A DNA stretch of 64,000 nucleotides, taken from positions 348,507-412,506 of the forward strand of contig JADGDE010000001.1 of the NCBI GenBank assembly GCA_016745035.1. The letters are read 5' to 3'. The stretch is from Thiotrichales bacterium. GTDB lineage: Bacteria; Pseudomonadota; Gammaproteobacteria; Beggiatoales; Beggiatoaceae. Shown in pieces: positions 45,950 through 54,586 of the stretch; position 1 is the first letter of the stretch; every line of letters starts with the position of its first letter. Under the pieces are notes generated by a model. The model saw nothing but the letters and a program-made list of their open reading frames with translations. It was not told where the DNA came from and searched no databases. Made by a program: the position numbers and the translations under genes.

Positions 45950-46990
45950 TTAATAAGGCATACCAACTTGGTCATGAACATAAATGGTTTGTGAAGCTTT
46001 AGTCACGAGGGCAAAACTGACTTTTTCAAAGACTTTGAATACCAATAAACTCCCGGCACGGGTATTAGGTAATTTAACCATTTCGTTGCCGGCAAACCGA
46101 TCTCGTACCATTTCTCCACCGCGAAAAATACTCAACATATTGCCACGTTCGATATAGTCCTGCTCGCCTTTATTAATCACCACAACTTGGTATTGCCCAA
46201 TTTGAGAAACACCGTTTACCACCGCAACGATTTCCCCACCTTCAATTTCATCTGAGGGCGCTGTGGGATATAAGTCTCTGGGTAAGGCTTGTTTTTCGGT
46301 TATTAACAGGCGGTCGCCTTCACGAATTTCTTGAGATGCTGTTTTTACCACTAAAGTTGCCGGGTCACCCATACGCTTGAGTATTGCCTCGCCCAAGTAA
46401 ATGGCTTCATAAGCTAAAGCGGTTCCGGTTGCAGAGTCACGATAAATTTGCCCCGGTTGAATAATGACATATTCAAGTTGGTTTTCATCTTCAAGATCGG
46501 CTTCAATACCACGCCCATAAAAAGTATCACCTGTCCCGAGTAAAACTTTGCCATTGCTATTACTTAAAACATAAGCCGAATCGACCAATTGATCGGCTTC
46601 AATAATCATAGGGCGAATTAAAAATTGGCGGATTTGGTCAAAAGGGATGATGTCAATATGGGGTTTGTTGCGTGGGATGTAAATATCTGGGGAGAGTCTG
46701 ACAGTACGGTTAGCACCCAACATCAGTTGCCGACCGCGTTGCAATACCACATCGCCTGGGCGTAAAACAATTTTCTTTTGTTCTAATATTTCTAGGTATT
46801 GCCATGAATTGCGGATAAACACATCCAGCACATCCAGCAGGTTATCGCCATCCAAGACCGTATAGCGTGAAGGCGCATCTTGACGTAGTTCTATTTTACC
46901 CAAAGGCAATAGGGTTTCTGCGAGGACACTGCTTAAACTGGTGCTGGTAAAAATTATCAGCGCCATTAGCGCTTTGGAGAGAAAAGACAT
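45950..46990 (-). CDS. LysM domain envelope protein upstream of dprA
   Basis: A roughly 346-residue periplasmic protein. The signal peptide is MSFLSKALMALIIFTSTSLSSVLA and the ATG at 46990 is preferred; an upstream ATG at 47002 adds four residues. A LysM-like region (YTVLDGDNLLDVLDVFIRNSWQYLEIL) is followed by beta-rich repeats that resemble those of family members next to dprA. LysM binds peptidoglycan. Such genes are commonly found with dprA, but a role in DNA uptake is not established. Confidence 0.82.
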   Translation of the reverse strand: MSFLSKALMALIIFTSTSLSSVLAETLLPLGKIELRQDAPSRYTVLDGDNLLDVLDVFIRNSWQYLEILEQKKIVLRPGDVVLQRGRQLMLGANRTVRLSPDIYIPRNKPHIDIIPFDQIRQFLIRPMIIEADQLVDSAYVLSNSNGKVLLGTGDTFYGRGIEADLEDENQLEYVIIQPGQIYRDSATGTALAYEAIYLGEAILKRMGDPATLVVKTASQEIREGDRLLITEKQALPRDLYPTAPSDEIEGGEIVAVVNGVSQIGQYQVVVINKGEQDYIERGNMLSIFRGGEMVRDRFAGNEMVKLPNTRAGSLLVFKVFEKVSFALVTKASQTIYVHDQVGMPY

Positions 46991-47073
46991 ATCAATACCC
47001 ATGACTAAATACGGTTGATTATTGTCTGTGTTGCTCTCTTGATTGTCAATCCTTAGAAAAAATCGCCCGCGTT

Positions 47074-47505
47074 TTAGTCACAATCACTGCTTAAGACTTC
47101 GTTCGCCGCTTTAGCACGCGCCTTGGTTAAATTTTCGGCTTTCTCTAACCAAAAAATAGCTTTGTCGCTATCAATAGCGACACCCAAACCACTGGCATAT
47201 AATTCACTTAACACTTTCATAGCAGGCACATACGCTTGTTCAGCAGCAGCTTGTAGCCAAGATAAGGCTTGATTAAAATTTTGTGCTATATCATCACCGA
47301 GCAAATACCGTTGCCCTAGTTGGTATTGTCCTTCAGCATCATTATTGTTGGCTAATTGGATCAATGCCTTGATAGCCGCCTGTTGACCTTGTTCATCATA
47401 AATCATCAAGACATCATCATAGCTGTTGATGGTTTCTGCGCCCCAAGCGCTGGGCAGTAAGCAAAACACAGACAGTAGCGTAATAAGGTAGGCTTTTTTT
47501 ATCAT
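47074..47505 (-). CDS. Secreted Sel1-repeat protein
   Basis: A 143-residue protein with a signal peptide (MIKKAYLITLLSVFCLLPSAWG). It has two to three Sel1 repeats: NNDAEGQYQLGQRYLLGDDIAQNFNQA and QAYVPAMKVLSELYASGLGV. Sel1 solenoids act in protein binding. The C-terminal end is SSDCD. The partner is unknown. Confidence 0.75.
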   Translation of the reverse strand: MIKKAYLITLLSVFCLLPSAWGAETINSYDDVLMIYDEQGQQAAIKALIQLANNNDAEGQYQLGQRYLLGDDIAQNFNQALSWLQAAAEQAYVPAMKVLSELYASGLGVAIDSDKAIFWLEKAENLTKARAKAANEVLSSDCD

Positions 47506-47560
47506 TGTTGCGGCTTTTTATCTTTGGCAAGCAAGTACACTTGCCAAATGGGAGGCGGGT

Positions 47561-47770
47561 TTATTTGCTGTCGCTGGATTTCTTGTTATTATTTTTAAAA
47601 TCTGTTTCGTACCAACCGCCGCCTTTGAGGCGAAAACCTGCAGCGGAGATTTGTTTTTTCAGACTTTCTTGATTACATTCAGGGCAGGTTGTTAGGGGCG
47701 CATCTGACATTTTCTGGATTTTTTCCAGACGATGATCACATTGCTCGCAAGCGTACTCGTAAATAGGCAT
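47561..47770 (-). CDS. FmdB-family zinc-ribbon protein
   Basis: A 69-residue protein with four cysteines C8, C11, C29 and C32 forming a zinc ribbon (PIYEYACEQCDHRLEK, TTCPECNQES), followed by a polar tail. FmdB-type proteins are proposed regulators; the role here is unknown. It lies about 55 bases from the Sel1 gene, both on the minus strand. Confidence 0.85.
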   Translation of the reverse strand: MPIYEYACEQCDHRLEKIQKMSDAPLTTCPECNQESLKKQISAAGFRLKGGGWYETDFKNNNKKSSDSK

Positions 47771-47982
47771 AGGCTAAAACCGTCAGCGTAAAAAGCGCAG
47801 CAGTATACCGAATTTGATAACATTTAACAGCTTTTTTAACAAATGCACAGACTAAAGGCTTGTTTTTACAATTTAACATAGCTATCTTTAGTTGACAGCA
47901 TAGCATCGGTTCTTAGTGGCTTTTGCAAGATTGCTGATGTGATATTAGATTTTGAGCCAAGGCAGTCATCATACACCCGCAT

Positions 47983-48387
47983 ATGTCCCAATTACGTATT
48001 TTTTCCATTATTGAGTCCCCCTCTCATCCACACTTTAGCCCACTTTATCAGCGCCTAGAATTGGTAGAGGACAGCAGCAAAACTGTGCGTAGGGCAAATT
48101 TACAACTGAAAAAAAAGCCAGCGGATATTATTGTTGCGCAATTTTTCTATGGCTATAGTAATAATTATAGTGGCGTGCATATTAGTAATCTTGATGTGAT
48201 GCTGGTGAGTTTGAAAAAATATGCACCCGATGCCAAGGTCATTGTGTTAGTCGATAAGCGTGAACGTCAATATGTCGAGCAGCTCAATGCGATTTTTCCG
48301 CTGGCGGCGGTTTTGCAGCATCCGGTGAGTAATGCGCAAATGGAACAAACTTTGCGAACTTTATTCCCAACACATTGGCGAGGATAA
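47983..48387 (+). CDS. Uncharacterised protein with a receiver-like fold segment
   Basis: A 134-residue soluble protein. The middle (DIIVAQFFYGYSNNYSGVHISNLDVMLVSL) followed by KVIVLVDKRERQYVEQL and HPVSNAQMEQTLRTLF reads like the beta-alpha pattern of a receiver domain without its aspartates. The family is not recognised. Its TAA stop overlaps the ATG of the lectin gene (TAATG), so the two are coupled. Confidence 0.6.
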   Translation: MSQLRIFSIIESPSHPHFSPLYQRLELVEDSSKTVRRANLQLKKKPADIIVAQFFYGYSNNYSGVHISNLDVMLVSLKKYAPDAKVIVLVDKRERQYVEQLNAIFPLAAVLQHPVSNAQMEQTLRTLFPTHWRG

Positions 48388-49040
48388 TGATGAAATATTT
48401 ACGGATGTTAGGCACTCAAGCTGTTTTTATCGCAATATTGTGGTTTTCCACCAGCTTAGCTGCTTGGCTTAGCTTATTTGCTAGCACGATGGTAATGGCG
48501 CATCAAGACAATTATCAGCAAGCCCCAGCACTGGGTTATCCTGAACAACGCGGGCAGCCCCATTATGAATCAGAATATTACCCACCACGCTCGACATCAT
48601 CACAGCGACATCGACACAAGCACAGAAAACACACCCGTGTATTTCAGTTAGAAAATGGCAGTGGTCAATGTTTAGCCGCAACCCCTCAGCGGCGTAAAGG
48701 CGCAGGCGTTGAAGCCTATCGCTGTATGGATCATCCCAGCCAGTGGTGGCGACAATCGGGCGATCAATTGATTAATCAAGGCTTATGTTTGACTGTGCGC
48801 CATCGTGATGGCTTGTATAATGGGCAAAAAATTAAACTGCGCTCTTGCAATGGTAGCGCGCAACAAGATTGGTATCATGATAGACACGAGCGTTTGCAAC
48901 ATCGACGCGGCTTTTGTTTAGACTTGGATTCCAATAGCATGTATCGAGATGGCGGTAAAATTCAGTTATGGGATTGCCATCGCCATAAAAACCAGCGTTG
49001 GTCGCGTTATGTCGCCAAGCCACGCCATCATCGTCATTAA
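48387..49040 (+). CDS. Secreted ricin-type lectin domain protein
   Basis: About 217 residues. A membrane/signal helix (AVFIAILWFSTSLAAWLSLFAST) is followed by a His/Arg-rich linker (QRHRHKHRKHT) and a beta-trefoil ricin-B (CBM13) domain. The three Q-x-W motifs are QWW, QDW and QRW, and disulfide-forming cysteines are in GQCLAA, YRC, QGLCL, RSC, GFCLDL and WDC. The tail is HHRH. It should bind glycans outside the cytoplasm. The open frame extends to a TTG at 48375; the ATG at 48387 or 48390 has GAGG upstream. Confidence 0.82.
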   Translation: MMKYLRMLGTQAVFIAILWFSTSLAAWLSLFASTMVMAHQDNYQQAPALGYPEQRGQPHYESEYYPPRSTSSQRHRHKHRKHTRVFQLENGSGQCLAATPQRRKGAGVEAYRCMDHPSQWWRQSGDQLINQGLCLTVRHRDGLYNGQKIKLRSCNGSAQQDWYHDRHERLQHRRGFCLDLDSNSMYRDGGKIQLWDCHRHKNQRWSRYVAKPRHHRH

Positions 49041-49047
49041 ATCCCTT

Positions 49048-49749
49048 ATGGCATTTCAACTTCCTTTACAATTACGCCTACCCAAGCCGGGTGCCAGTTT
49101 TGATAATTATTGCTGTCAGAATAATCCCTTGGCTTATCCTCTATTACAGCAATTGCTCAAAGCTGAATTAAGCCCAGCTTGTGCGTATTTATGGGGGGAA
49201 CACGGTGTTGGCAAAACCCATTTATTACAAGCCGCTTGTGATAGTTGCAGCCGCATGGGACAAACGCCCGTTTATTTACCCCTAGAGCAAGCTGATATGC
49301 TTAGCCCCGATGTGTTGGATGAGCTGGATCAACTCGATTTAGTTTGTTTGGATAATGTTGATCAGGTTGCCGGGGATAGCGATTGGGAATTTGCTTTGTT
49401 TAAGTTGTTTAATCAATTGCATGATCAAGCCGTGCCCTTGTTATTAAGTGCCAGCAAACCCGTACATCAAGCCGCTTGGCAAGCGGCGGATTTAAGTTCA
49501 CGCTTCAATAGCGGTCAACACTTAGCCATTAAAGCCCTACCCAGCGAAGCTTTTGCCTCAGTGTTAGAAAAACACGCTACCGCCAAGGGACTGCAATTAA
49601 AAGACAAAGTCAGCCAATTTTTAATTCAACGCAGTCAAGGGCAACTCGAACAACTTTTGCAAGATTTGGAAACCTTAGATTATGCGGCACTTGCCGACAA
49701 GCGCCGCCTGAGTTTAAATTTTGTTAAAAAAACCTTAGAGCAAACTTAA
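49048..49749 (+). CDS. hda: DnaA regulatory inactivator Hda
   Basis: Hda, bound to the beta clamp, triggers ATP hydrolysis on DnaA to prevent re-initiation. The 233-residue AAA+ protein has the clamp-binding motif QLPLQL at residues 4-9, Walker A GEHGVGKT at 50-57 and Walker B LVCLDNVD. The DnaA-like sensor segment LSSRFNSGQ follows. The start at 49048 (MAFQLPLQL) places the clamp motif at the N terminus. A longer open frame overlapping the lectin gene is rejected. Confidence 0.93.
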   Translation: MAFQLPLQLRLPKPGASFDNYCCQNNPLAYPLLQQLLKAELSPACAYLWGEHGVGKTHLLQAACDSCSRMGQTPVYLPLEQADMLSPDVLDELDQLDLVCLDNVDQVAGDSDWEFALFKLFNQLHDQAVPLLLSASKPVHQAAWQAADLSSRFNSGQHLAIKALPSEAFASVLEKHATAKGLQLKDKVSQFLIQRSQGQLEQLLQDLETLDYAALADKRRLSLNFVKKTLEQT

Positions 49750-50354
49750 GGTTTGAGTTTCGCCGCTTCCAGCAATTTGGTTTTATGTTCGACTTCATCG
49801 ACATGCGCCAAGGCCTCATACCACAAACCTGCTTGACTATAAATATTGGCTTGCTCAGTGCTATTTAATAAAGCTTGCTGCAATTTCTCATCGGCATGGG
49901 TACGCAAAATGGTTGCTCCCATGACTAAGGGGCTGCCTAAATCTCCTTGAGGCGGAATAGTGATTGCCCACTCGTAAACCGTATCAGTGTCGAGTACCAC
50001 GTTATAGTGTGATAAATCCATGATTTGTACACCCGCTTTTTTCACCGGCAAATCTAACTCTAAAACACTTTCTCCAGACTTGAGTTTTTGTAACAAAAAT
50101 TTAGCCGGCTTGGTTAATGTTTGCGTCACTTTCCAATACAGCAAAGGCTGAGCGCTGATGACTTTATGCTGAGAGGGATTGCTAAACAGTTGTAACTGCA
50201 AACTACTGCTGCTATCACTGCGTGTCCCAGCACCCGCTCTATGGGTTGGTGAGCCAGTGGCAGGCGGTTCATAATCGGGCGCAGCTTGTAGATTGAGACT
50301 TAGAGCACATAAAGCACATAAGCTGAAACGGATAGTGTTTGGGCGATAAAACAT
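49746..50354 (-). CDS. DUF928 family secreted protein
   Basis: A 202-residue protein with a signal peptide (MFYRPNTIRFSLCALCALSLNLQA). The region from HRAGAGTRSDSSSS to TVYEWAITIPPQGDLGSPLV is a DUF928 domain, known mainly in cyanobacteria and filamentous sulfur bacteria. It is followed by a helical C terminus. The function is unknown. It converges on hda with a four-base overlap at the palindrome TTAA. The family link is by sequence pattern, so moderate confidence. Confidence 0.7.
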   Translation of the reverse strand: MFYRPNTIRFSLCALCALSLNLQAAPDYEPPATGSPTHRAGAGTRSDSSSSLQLQLFSNPSQHKVISAQPLLYWKVTQTLTKPAKFLLQKLKSGESVLELDLPVKKAGVQIMDLSHYNVVLDTDTVYEWAITIPPQGDLGSPLVMGATILRTHADEKLQQALLNSTEQANIYSQAGLWYEALAHVDEVEHKTKLLEAAKLKP

Positions 50355-50423
50355 AGATACTTCCTAGCATGTTTGTTACGCAAAAGCGACCAAGCGGTAC
50401 AAATGCGTAACAGCAGTTATATA

Positions 50424-50545
50424 CTGATGTTACGCACTAAGCTGGTTTTTATCACAATAGTGTGATTTTCCACCTGCCTAGCCGTGCAGCAATGGCGGTT
50501 TTTTCTGCCCTTAAGGCAGAAAAAGAAGCCTTTGCCTAACATCAA
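50424..50545 (+). mobile_element. MITE-like element, family 1 (122 bp)
   Basis: The left end is CTGATGTTACGCA and the right end TGCCTAACATCAA is slightly degenerate. The flanks are a perfect 7-bp duplication TTATATA (50417-50423 and 50546-50552). The first 58 bases differ by one base from the copy at 33984. The second hairpin is TTCTGCC-CTTAA-GGCAGAA. Just upstream, 50374-50412 has TGTTACGCA and TGCGTAACA as ends of a much shorter copy. This divergent intergenic region (50355-50801) has no gene. Confidence 0.92.
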
Positions 50546-50735
50546 TTATATAGAAAATGAACGGGTGTGGTAGTTTACCAATACTAAGCAATTATAACGC
50601 TAAAAACACCCAAACTTATATGTCTGATCAACTGAAAATAGGTAGAAACCACCCCTAAATTAAAAGCAAATTTTGCCCCTTTGCAGCTTGGATAACATCA
50701 TAAAATAAGAGTTTTCAGTGTATTTTATTGCCTGC

Positions 50736-50764
50736 TTGAATAAGTCTTATAGATGGCACATAAT
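50736..50764 (+). promoter_or_regulatory. Candidate promoter of the second SPFH-NfeD operon
   Basis: TTGAAT and CATAAT are separated by 17 bases, ending 37 bases before the ATG. The ribosome site AGAGGTGG follows. It is a four-of-six and five-of-six match to consensus. Confidence 0.45.
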
Positions 50765-50801
50765 CTGAATCTGAATATTTTTTTACGAGAGAGGTGGAAT
50801 C

Positions 50802-51734
50802 ATGTTAGAAAATGCCGCAATTTTTATTGGAATTGTAGTTGTTGCGTTAATCATCACTGTAATCAAAATGGTAAAAATAGTACCACAGGGAAGTGAGTGG
50901 ACGGTACAACGTTTGGGGCGCTATGTCCGTACGCTAGAACCAGGGATGAAATGGGTTATACCTTATATCGAATCTATCGGCCATAAAATGGATGTCCGCG
51001 AGCAAGTGATGGATATTCCTTCACAAGAAGTCATCACCAAAGACAATGCCATGATTACCGTCGATGGCGTGGTTTTTTATCAAGTGATTAATACGGCACA
51101 AGCGGCGTATGAAGTCGCTGATCTCAATTATGCCATTTTAAACCTTGCCACCACCAATATCCGTACCGTGATGGGTTCAATGGATTTGGATGAATTATTA
51201 TCCAAACGTGATTCGATTAACGCCTCTTTATTAAAAGTAATTGACGATGCCACTAACCCTTGGGGTGTGAAAGTCGTTCGAGTGGAAATCAAAGACATTA
51301 CCCCACCGAGAGACTTGATTGATTCGATGGCGCGACAAATGAAAGCCGAGCGGGAAAAACGCGCCCAGATTCTCGAAGCCGAAGGCTCCCGCCAGTCTGA
51401 AATTCTCCAAGCCGAGGGTGAAAAACGTGCTCAAGTCTTAGAGGCAGAAGGACGTAAAGAAGCCGCGTTTCGTGATGCTGAGGCGCGTGAACGTTTAGCC
51501 GAAGCTGAAGCCAAAGCCACCGAAATGGTTTCCAAAGCCATTGCCGAGGGGGATGTGCAAGCAATTAATTATTTTGTCGCGCAAAAATATGTCGAAGCGC
51601 TACAACACATTGCCTCAGCTGATAACCAAAAACTGATTATGATGCCGCTGGAATCCTCACAAGTGATTGGGGCGCTTGGTGGCATTACTGAAATTGCCAA
51701 AGAAGCCTTCAAAGGCGATGGCAAAGGCGCTTAA
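50802..51734 (+). CDS. SPFH/stomatin family protein, second copy
   Basis: A 310-residue paralogue of the protein at 35863. It has an N-terminal membrane helix (5-27), the SPFH domain (VPQGSEWTVQRLGRYVRTLEPGMKWVIPY ... IKDITPPRDLIDSM) and a coiled coil rich in EAEG repeats (ILEAEGSRQSEILQAEGEKRAQVLEAEGRKEA). The tail is MPLESSQVIGALGG. It should form oligomeric membrane scaffolds with the NfeD protein that follows by one base. Confidence 0.9.
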   Translation: MLENAAIFIGIVVVALIITVIKMVKIVPQGSEWTVQRLGRYVRTLEPGMKWVIPYIESIGHKMDVREQVMDIPSQEVITKDNAMITVDGVVFYQVINTAQAAYEVADLNYAILNLATTNIRTVMGSMDLDELLSKRDSINASLLKVIDDATNPWGVKVVRVEIKDITPPRDLIDSMARQMKAEREKRAQILEAEGSRQSEILQAEGEKRAQVLEAEGRKEAAFRDAEARERLAEAEAKATEMVSKAIAEGDVQAINYFVAQKYVEALQHIASADNQKLIMMPLESSQVIGALGGITEIAKEAFKGDGKGA

Positions 51735-51735
51735 T

Positions 51736-52179
51736 ATGTTTGAGGTAGCACATTGGAATTGGTGGACCTTAGGGGCTATTTTTCTCATTGTTGAGTTAAT
51801 GTTGCCGGGGGTGTATTTCCTCTGGCTCGCCATTGCTGCGAGCCTTGTCGGTTTATTGGTGTTTATTTTTGCTGATTTAGCGGTGATCTGGCAGGTGTTT
51901 TTATTTGGTTTGTTATCCTTAATCAGCGTCATCGCTTGGCTAACTTGGCAAAAAAAGCACCCACAAAAGAGCGAAGAACCTTTATTAAACCAGCGTATGC
52001 AACGCTATATCGGCAAGCAAGCCAGTATTGTTGAGCCGATTATCAATGGTCAAGGCAAAGCCCAGATCGGTGATACACTTTGGCAAGTTGCTGGTGATGA
52101 TTGCCCTAAGGGAACCAAGGTCAAAATCATCGGTGTACAAAATTCCACCATTCTCAGTGTTGAATTGCTAGACAACTAA
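51736..52179 (+). CDS. NfeD-like membrane protein, second copy
   Basis: A 147-residue NfeD protein. Helices span about 8-75 (WTLGAIFLIVELMLPGVYFLWLAIAASLVGLLVFIFADL) and an OB-fold follows (YIGKQASIVEPIINGQGKAQIGD ... GDDCPKGTKVKIIGVQNSTILSV). The ATG at 51736 lies one base after the SPFH stop and is chosen over an upstream start inside the SPFH gene. It pairs with the upstream SPFH protein. Confidence 0.9.
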   Translation: MFEVAHWNWWTLGAIFLIVELMLPGVYFLWLAIAASLVGLLVFIFADLAVIWQVFLFGLLSLISVIAWLTWQKKHPQKSEEPLLNQRMQRYIGKQASIVEPIINGQGKAQIGDTLWQVAGDDCPKGTKVKIIGVQNSTILSVELLDN

Positions 52180-52190
52180 GCGCTGTCCCT

Positions 52191-52211
52191 CCTGAGAGCC
52201 TTGCTCTCAGG
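52191..52211. repeat. Hairpin CCTGAGAGC-CTT-GCTCTCAGG
   Basis: A perfect 9-base stem with a 3-base loop, 12 bases past the NfeD stop. No T run follows, so it may be an mRNA 3' end stabiliser or a weak terminator. Confidence 0.65.
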
Positions 52212-52259
52212 GGGAGATTACCATCCATAAAACCCACCATATTTTGCCCTATCAATTAA

Positions 52260-52369
52260 CTGATGTTACGCAAAGGCAAAAAAACCGCCATTACTCCACG
52301 GCTAAATACGACTAGGTAGGTGGAAAATCACACTATTGTGACAAAAACCGGCTTAGTGCGTGACATCAG
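52260..52369 (-). mobile_element. MITE-like element, family 1 (110 bp, inverted)
   Basis: Read on the minus strand its ends are CTGATGTCACGCA and TGCGTAACATCAG. The flanks are a perfect 8-bp duplication TCAATTAA (52252-52259 and 52370-52377). It has the shared TCACAATAGTGTGATTTTCCACC core. It fills about a third of the 302-base gap between the NfeD gene and the next gene; nothing else is seen there. Confidence 0.92.
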
Positions 52370-52481
52370 TCAATTAACTTGAAATTAAATTTATGCCCAC
52401 GGATATAGATTATAATGGCACGTTTATATTTAACCTGAATACCCTACAGTATTCATCACTCTGTTTTATAAAGATAAACCC

Positions 52482-52925
52482 ATGCTTGAAAAAAGTTATC
52501 TAATTGAATTCATTGATATTCATGGCAAAAAAATAAAAACCCGGATTGATCAGCATCAAGCAGCACATATCTTGCAGCAATTACAAGCTGACACCTTGAG
52601 TTTAGAAGAAGTCGATAGCCGTTGGGATAGCACTGTGTTTGTGCGAAGTGTATTCCAAAGTACACGACAAGTCCCGGCAGCCGAGCGTTTGAGCGATACA
52701 GAGGTCTTAATTAATCGTGTGTGGTTAATTTGGCAACAACATAATCCGCCACTGAGTTTGAAATTATTTAAACAAAGGCTGTTATCTTGCATTGAACAGG
52801 GTCTGATACAAGCGGGCTGTGTGGTATTATTGCAAACTCAAAATATGGGCGATCTTTTGGAGAGTGAGATTATTGATAAAACCGGTAATATCTACCATTT
52901 TCTCAAAGAGCCTGAAAGCAATTAA
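52482..52925 (+). CDS. Uncharacterised 147-residue protein
   Basis: A soluble mixed alpha/beta protein starting MLEKSYLIEFIDIHGKKIKTRID. It has two cysteines (LLSCIEQ, AGCVVLL) and an acidic C terminus, and no signal peptide or motif. The family is unknown. It is the first gene of a possible three-gene run with the two small membrane-protein genes that follow. Confidence 0.55.
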   Translation: MLEKSYLIEFIDIHGKKIKTRIDQHQAAHILQQLQADTLSLEEVDSRWDSTVFVRSVFQSTRQVPAAERLSDTEVLINRVWLIWQQHNPPLSLKLFKQRLLSCIEQGLIQAGCVVLLQTQNMGDLLESEIIDKTGNIYHFLKEPESN

Positions 52926-52990
52926 GCGATAACATAAAGCCTTATCAAGGATGGGATAAGGGTATAAACAGGTAATAGAAAAGGAATTCT

Positions 52991-53329
52991 ATGGATATTG
53001 ACCAATGGTTGCGGCTATTGCTGGCAGCTGTTTTAGGCGTAGTGTTAGCATGGATGGCAAAACGTAAACATAGACACGCCACCGAATGGGGTTTGTTTTC
53101 CTTTGCTGCTATTGCTGTCTTAGGTATGGATGTGTTTTTTGTTTTAGCCGTATTATTGTTTTTATTACGCCCGATTTGTCCTCATTGTCACATCCCATTG
53201 GTACGCCAGCGTCAATCACAACGTTATCGTTGTGAACAATGCGGCTATGTCCGCCCGCTACCTTCTTCACCTGTCAGCGGTCTGCGACAAAAAAAACTCA
53301 GCACCACCCGAGAGCGATTTAAGCATTAA
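52991..53329 (+). CDS. Membrane protein with a zinc ribbon
   Basis: A 112-residue protein. Two membrane helices (about 7-24 and 35-60) are followed by a zinc ribbon with CPHC and CEQC (ICPHCHIPLVRQRQSQRYRCEQCGY) and a basic tail. A role in the membrane that requires metal is likely, but it is unknown. It overlaps the following gene at the sequence TAATG. Confidence 0.65.
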   Translation: MDIDQWLRLLLAAVLGVVLAWMAKRKHRHATEWGLFSFAAIAVLGMDVFFVLAVLLFLLRPICPHCHIPLVRQRQSQRYRCEQCGYVRPLPSSPVSGLRQKKLSTTRERFKH

Positions 53330-53670
53330 TGCCACAAGGTCTGACATACCCACATAAACCCAGAACTTGGGGATTGCGTTTATCTCTGAGCGATGTCACA
53401 GTGTTGTTCTTGGGGCTAGGACTGGGGGTTGTCGGCTTGGCATTATATCGGCATGTTTGGCTTGCTGAAACCCTCTGGGCCATGACGTTTCTTAGCAATG
53501 TATTTATTTTTTGGTATCAATTTAAACTGACATTAGTCTTAGCACTTTGGCTGCAACTATCTACCACTATTGTGATAATTCTTCAAGCAATACGTGAGCC
53601 GAACTATCACGGCATTTTTGCCCGCCAGCTTAACCCTCAACTTGAAGATTACTTGGCAGGTAAAGATTGA
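53329..53670 (+). CDS. Small membrane protein
   Basis: A 113-residue protein with three hydrophobic segments (about 20-40, 48-62 and 65-88). There is no motif. Its start codon overlaps the preceding zinc-ribbon gene by one base, which suggests a functional pair. It ends exactly where the convergent receiver-Hpt gene ends. Confidence 0.6.
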   Translation: MPQGLTYPHKPRTWGLRLSLSDVTVLFLGLGLGVVGLALYRHVWLAETLWAMTFLSNVFIFWYQFKLTLVLALWLQLSTTIVIILQAIREPNYHGIFARQLNPQLEDYLAGKD

Positions 53671-54456
53671 TTATTGCCATTCATGTAAAGCCGTGGATAA
53701 TTGTTGATATTTTTCTTCTAACATCACTAAATTCTGTTGCAGGGCGGCGACATTATTAAGCTTGCTATAATCCTCTAATTTTTGTGCCAAACGGCTTAAG
53801 TCTTGCCCGCCTAAAGTGGCGCTGGTGGACTTAAAAGAGTGGATATGGCGGGTTAAATCCTCATCACAATGTTGTTCTAGGTCAGGGATATGTGTGCGCA
53901 CATAATCCATTTGTTCGTTTAAGGTCTGTAATGCATTTTTGAATACTCGATTAAATTCAGCCCCTAAATCTGTTTGTAATTTTTCTAATACTTCTCGCTG
54001 AATCACTTGTGAAACGGGCACTGTTTGAGCGATACCTGCTGCTTCATTGTCTGGATTAATTTGTTTGTGTAAACCCGATTGAGGTTCCCAGCGTTCTAAG
54101 CAATACAAAACATCCTGCGTACTTAAAGGCACGGCTAGCACGTCACTCATGCCCGCCTCGGCACACTGTAACATTTCATCCATCATGGCATTCGTTGTCA
54201 GTGCAACAATAATCAGTTCATTCCCTTGCGCACGGATTTGACGGCTAAGATCGTAGCCATTAACCGGGGCGAGTTGGCTATTAATAAACATCAGATCGTA
54301 TTTCACTGTTGCCAATGCTTGTAAGGTATCGTCGCTATTATTGACAACATCGAGTTCAATACCAATTTTATTCAACAATAGCTTAATAATTAATTGATTG
54401 GTTTTAATATCATCAGCTAATAAAACGCGTCCCTGCCATGGTGTCGTATCGGTCAT
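53671..54456 (-). CDS. Degenerate receiver domain fused to an Hpt domain
   Basis: A 261-residue signalling protein. Residues 9-115 have the receiver fold with the acidic pair in LLADDIKTN, but the phosphoacceptor Asp is Asn59 (FINSQLAP) and the conserved Lys is Val109 (VLAVPLS). Phosphorylation is therefore unlikely. Residues 155-255 form an intact histidine phosphotransfer domain with H206 in HSFKSTSATLGG. It may relay phosphate from a hybrid kinase, with the receiver part used for docking. The hybrid kinase at 63065 is a possible partner, but they are not adjacent. Confidence 0.85.
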   Translation of the reverse strand: MTDTTPWQGRVLLADDIKTNQLIIKLLLNKIGIELDVVNNSDDTLQALATVKYDLMFINSQLAPVNGYDLSRQIRAQGNELIIVALTTNAMMDEMLQCAEAGMSDVLAVPLSTQDVLYCLERWEPQSGLHKQINPDNEAAGIAQTVPVSQVIQREVLEKLQTDLGAEFNRVFKNALQTLNEQMDYVRTHIPDLEQHCDEDLTRHIHSFKSTSATLGGQDLSRLAQKLEDYSKLNNVAALQQNLVMLEEKYQQLSTALHEWQ

Positions 54457-54586
54457 ATATTTTTCAAGCGCTCAGGCTTTACCTCCTTTTTAAGTAACGC
54501 TATCAATGCATCACATTGGTTTTTAAATTTGTTATGTCATCTGTTGATGCCAGCGTTGATTTATTTTTCCCTCAAGCTGCCATATC

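Noticed and set aside
48949..49047. A 33-codon N-terminal extension of hda
   Set aside because: It overlaps the lectin gene and has no ribosome site. The clamp-binding motif QLPLQL lies right after the ATG at 49048.
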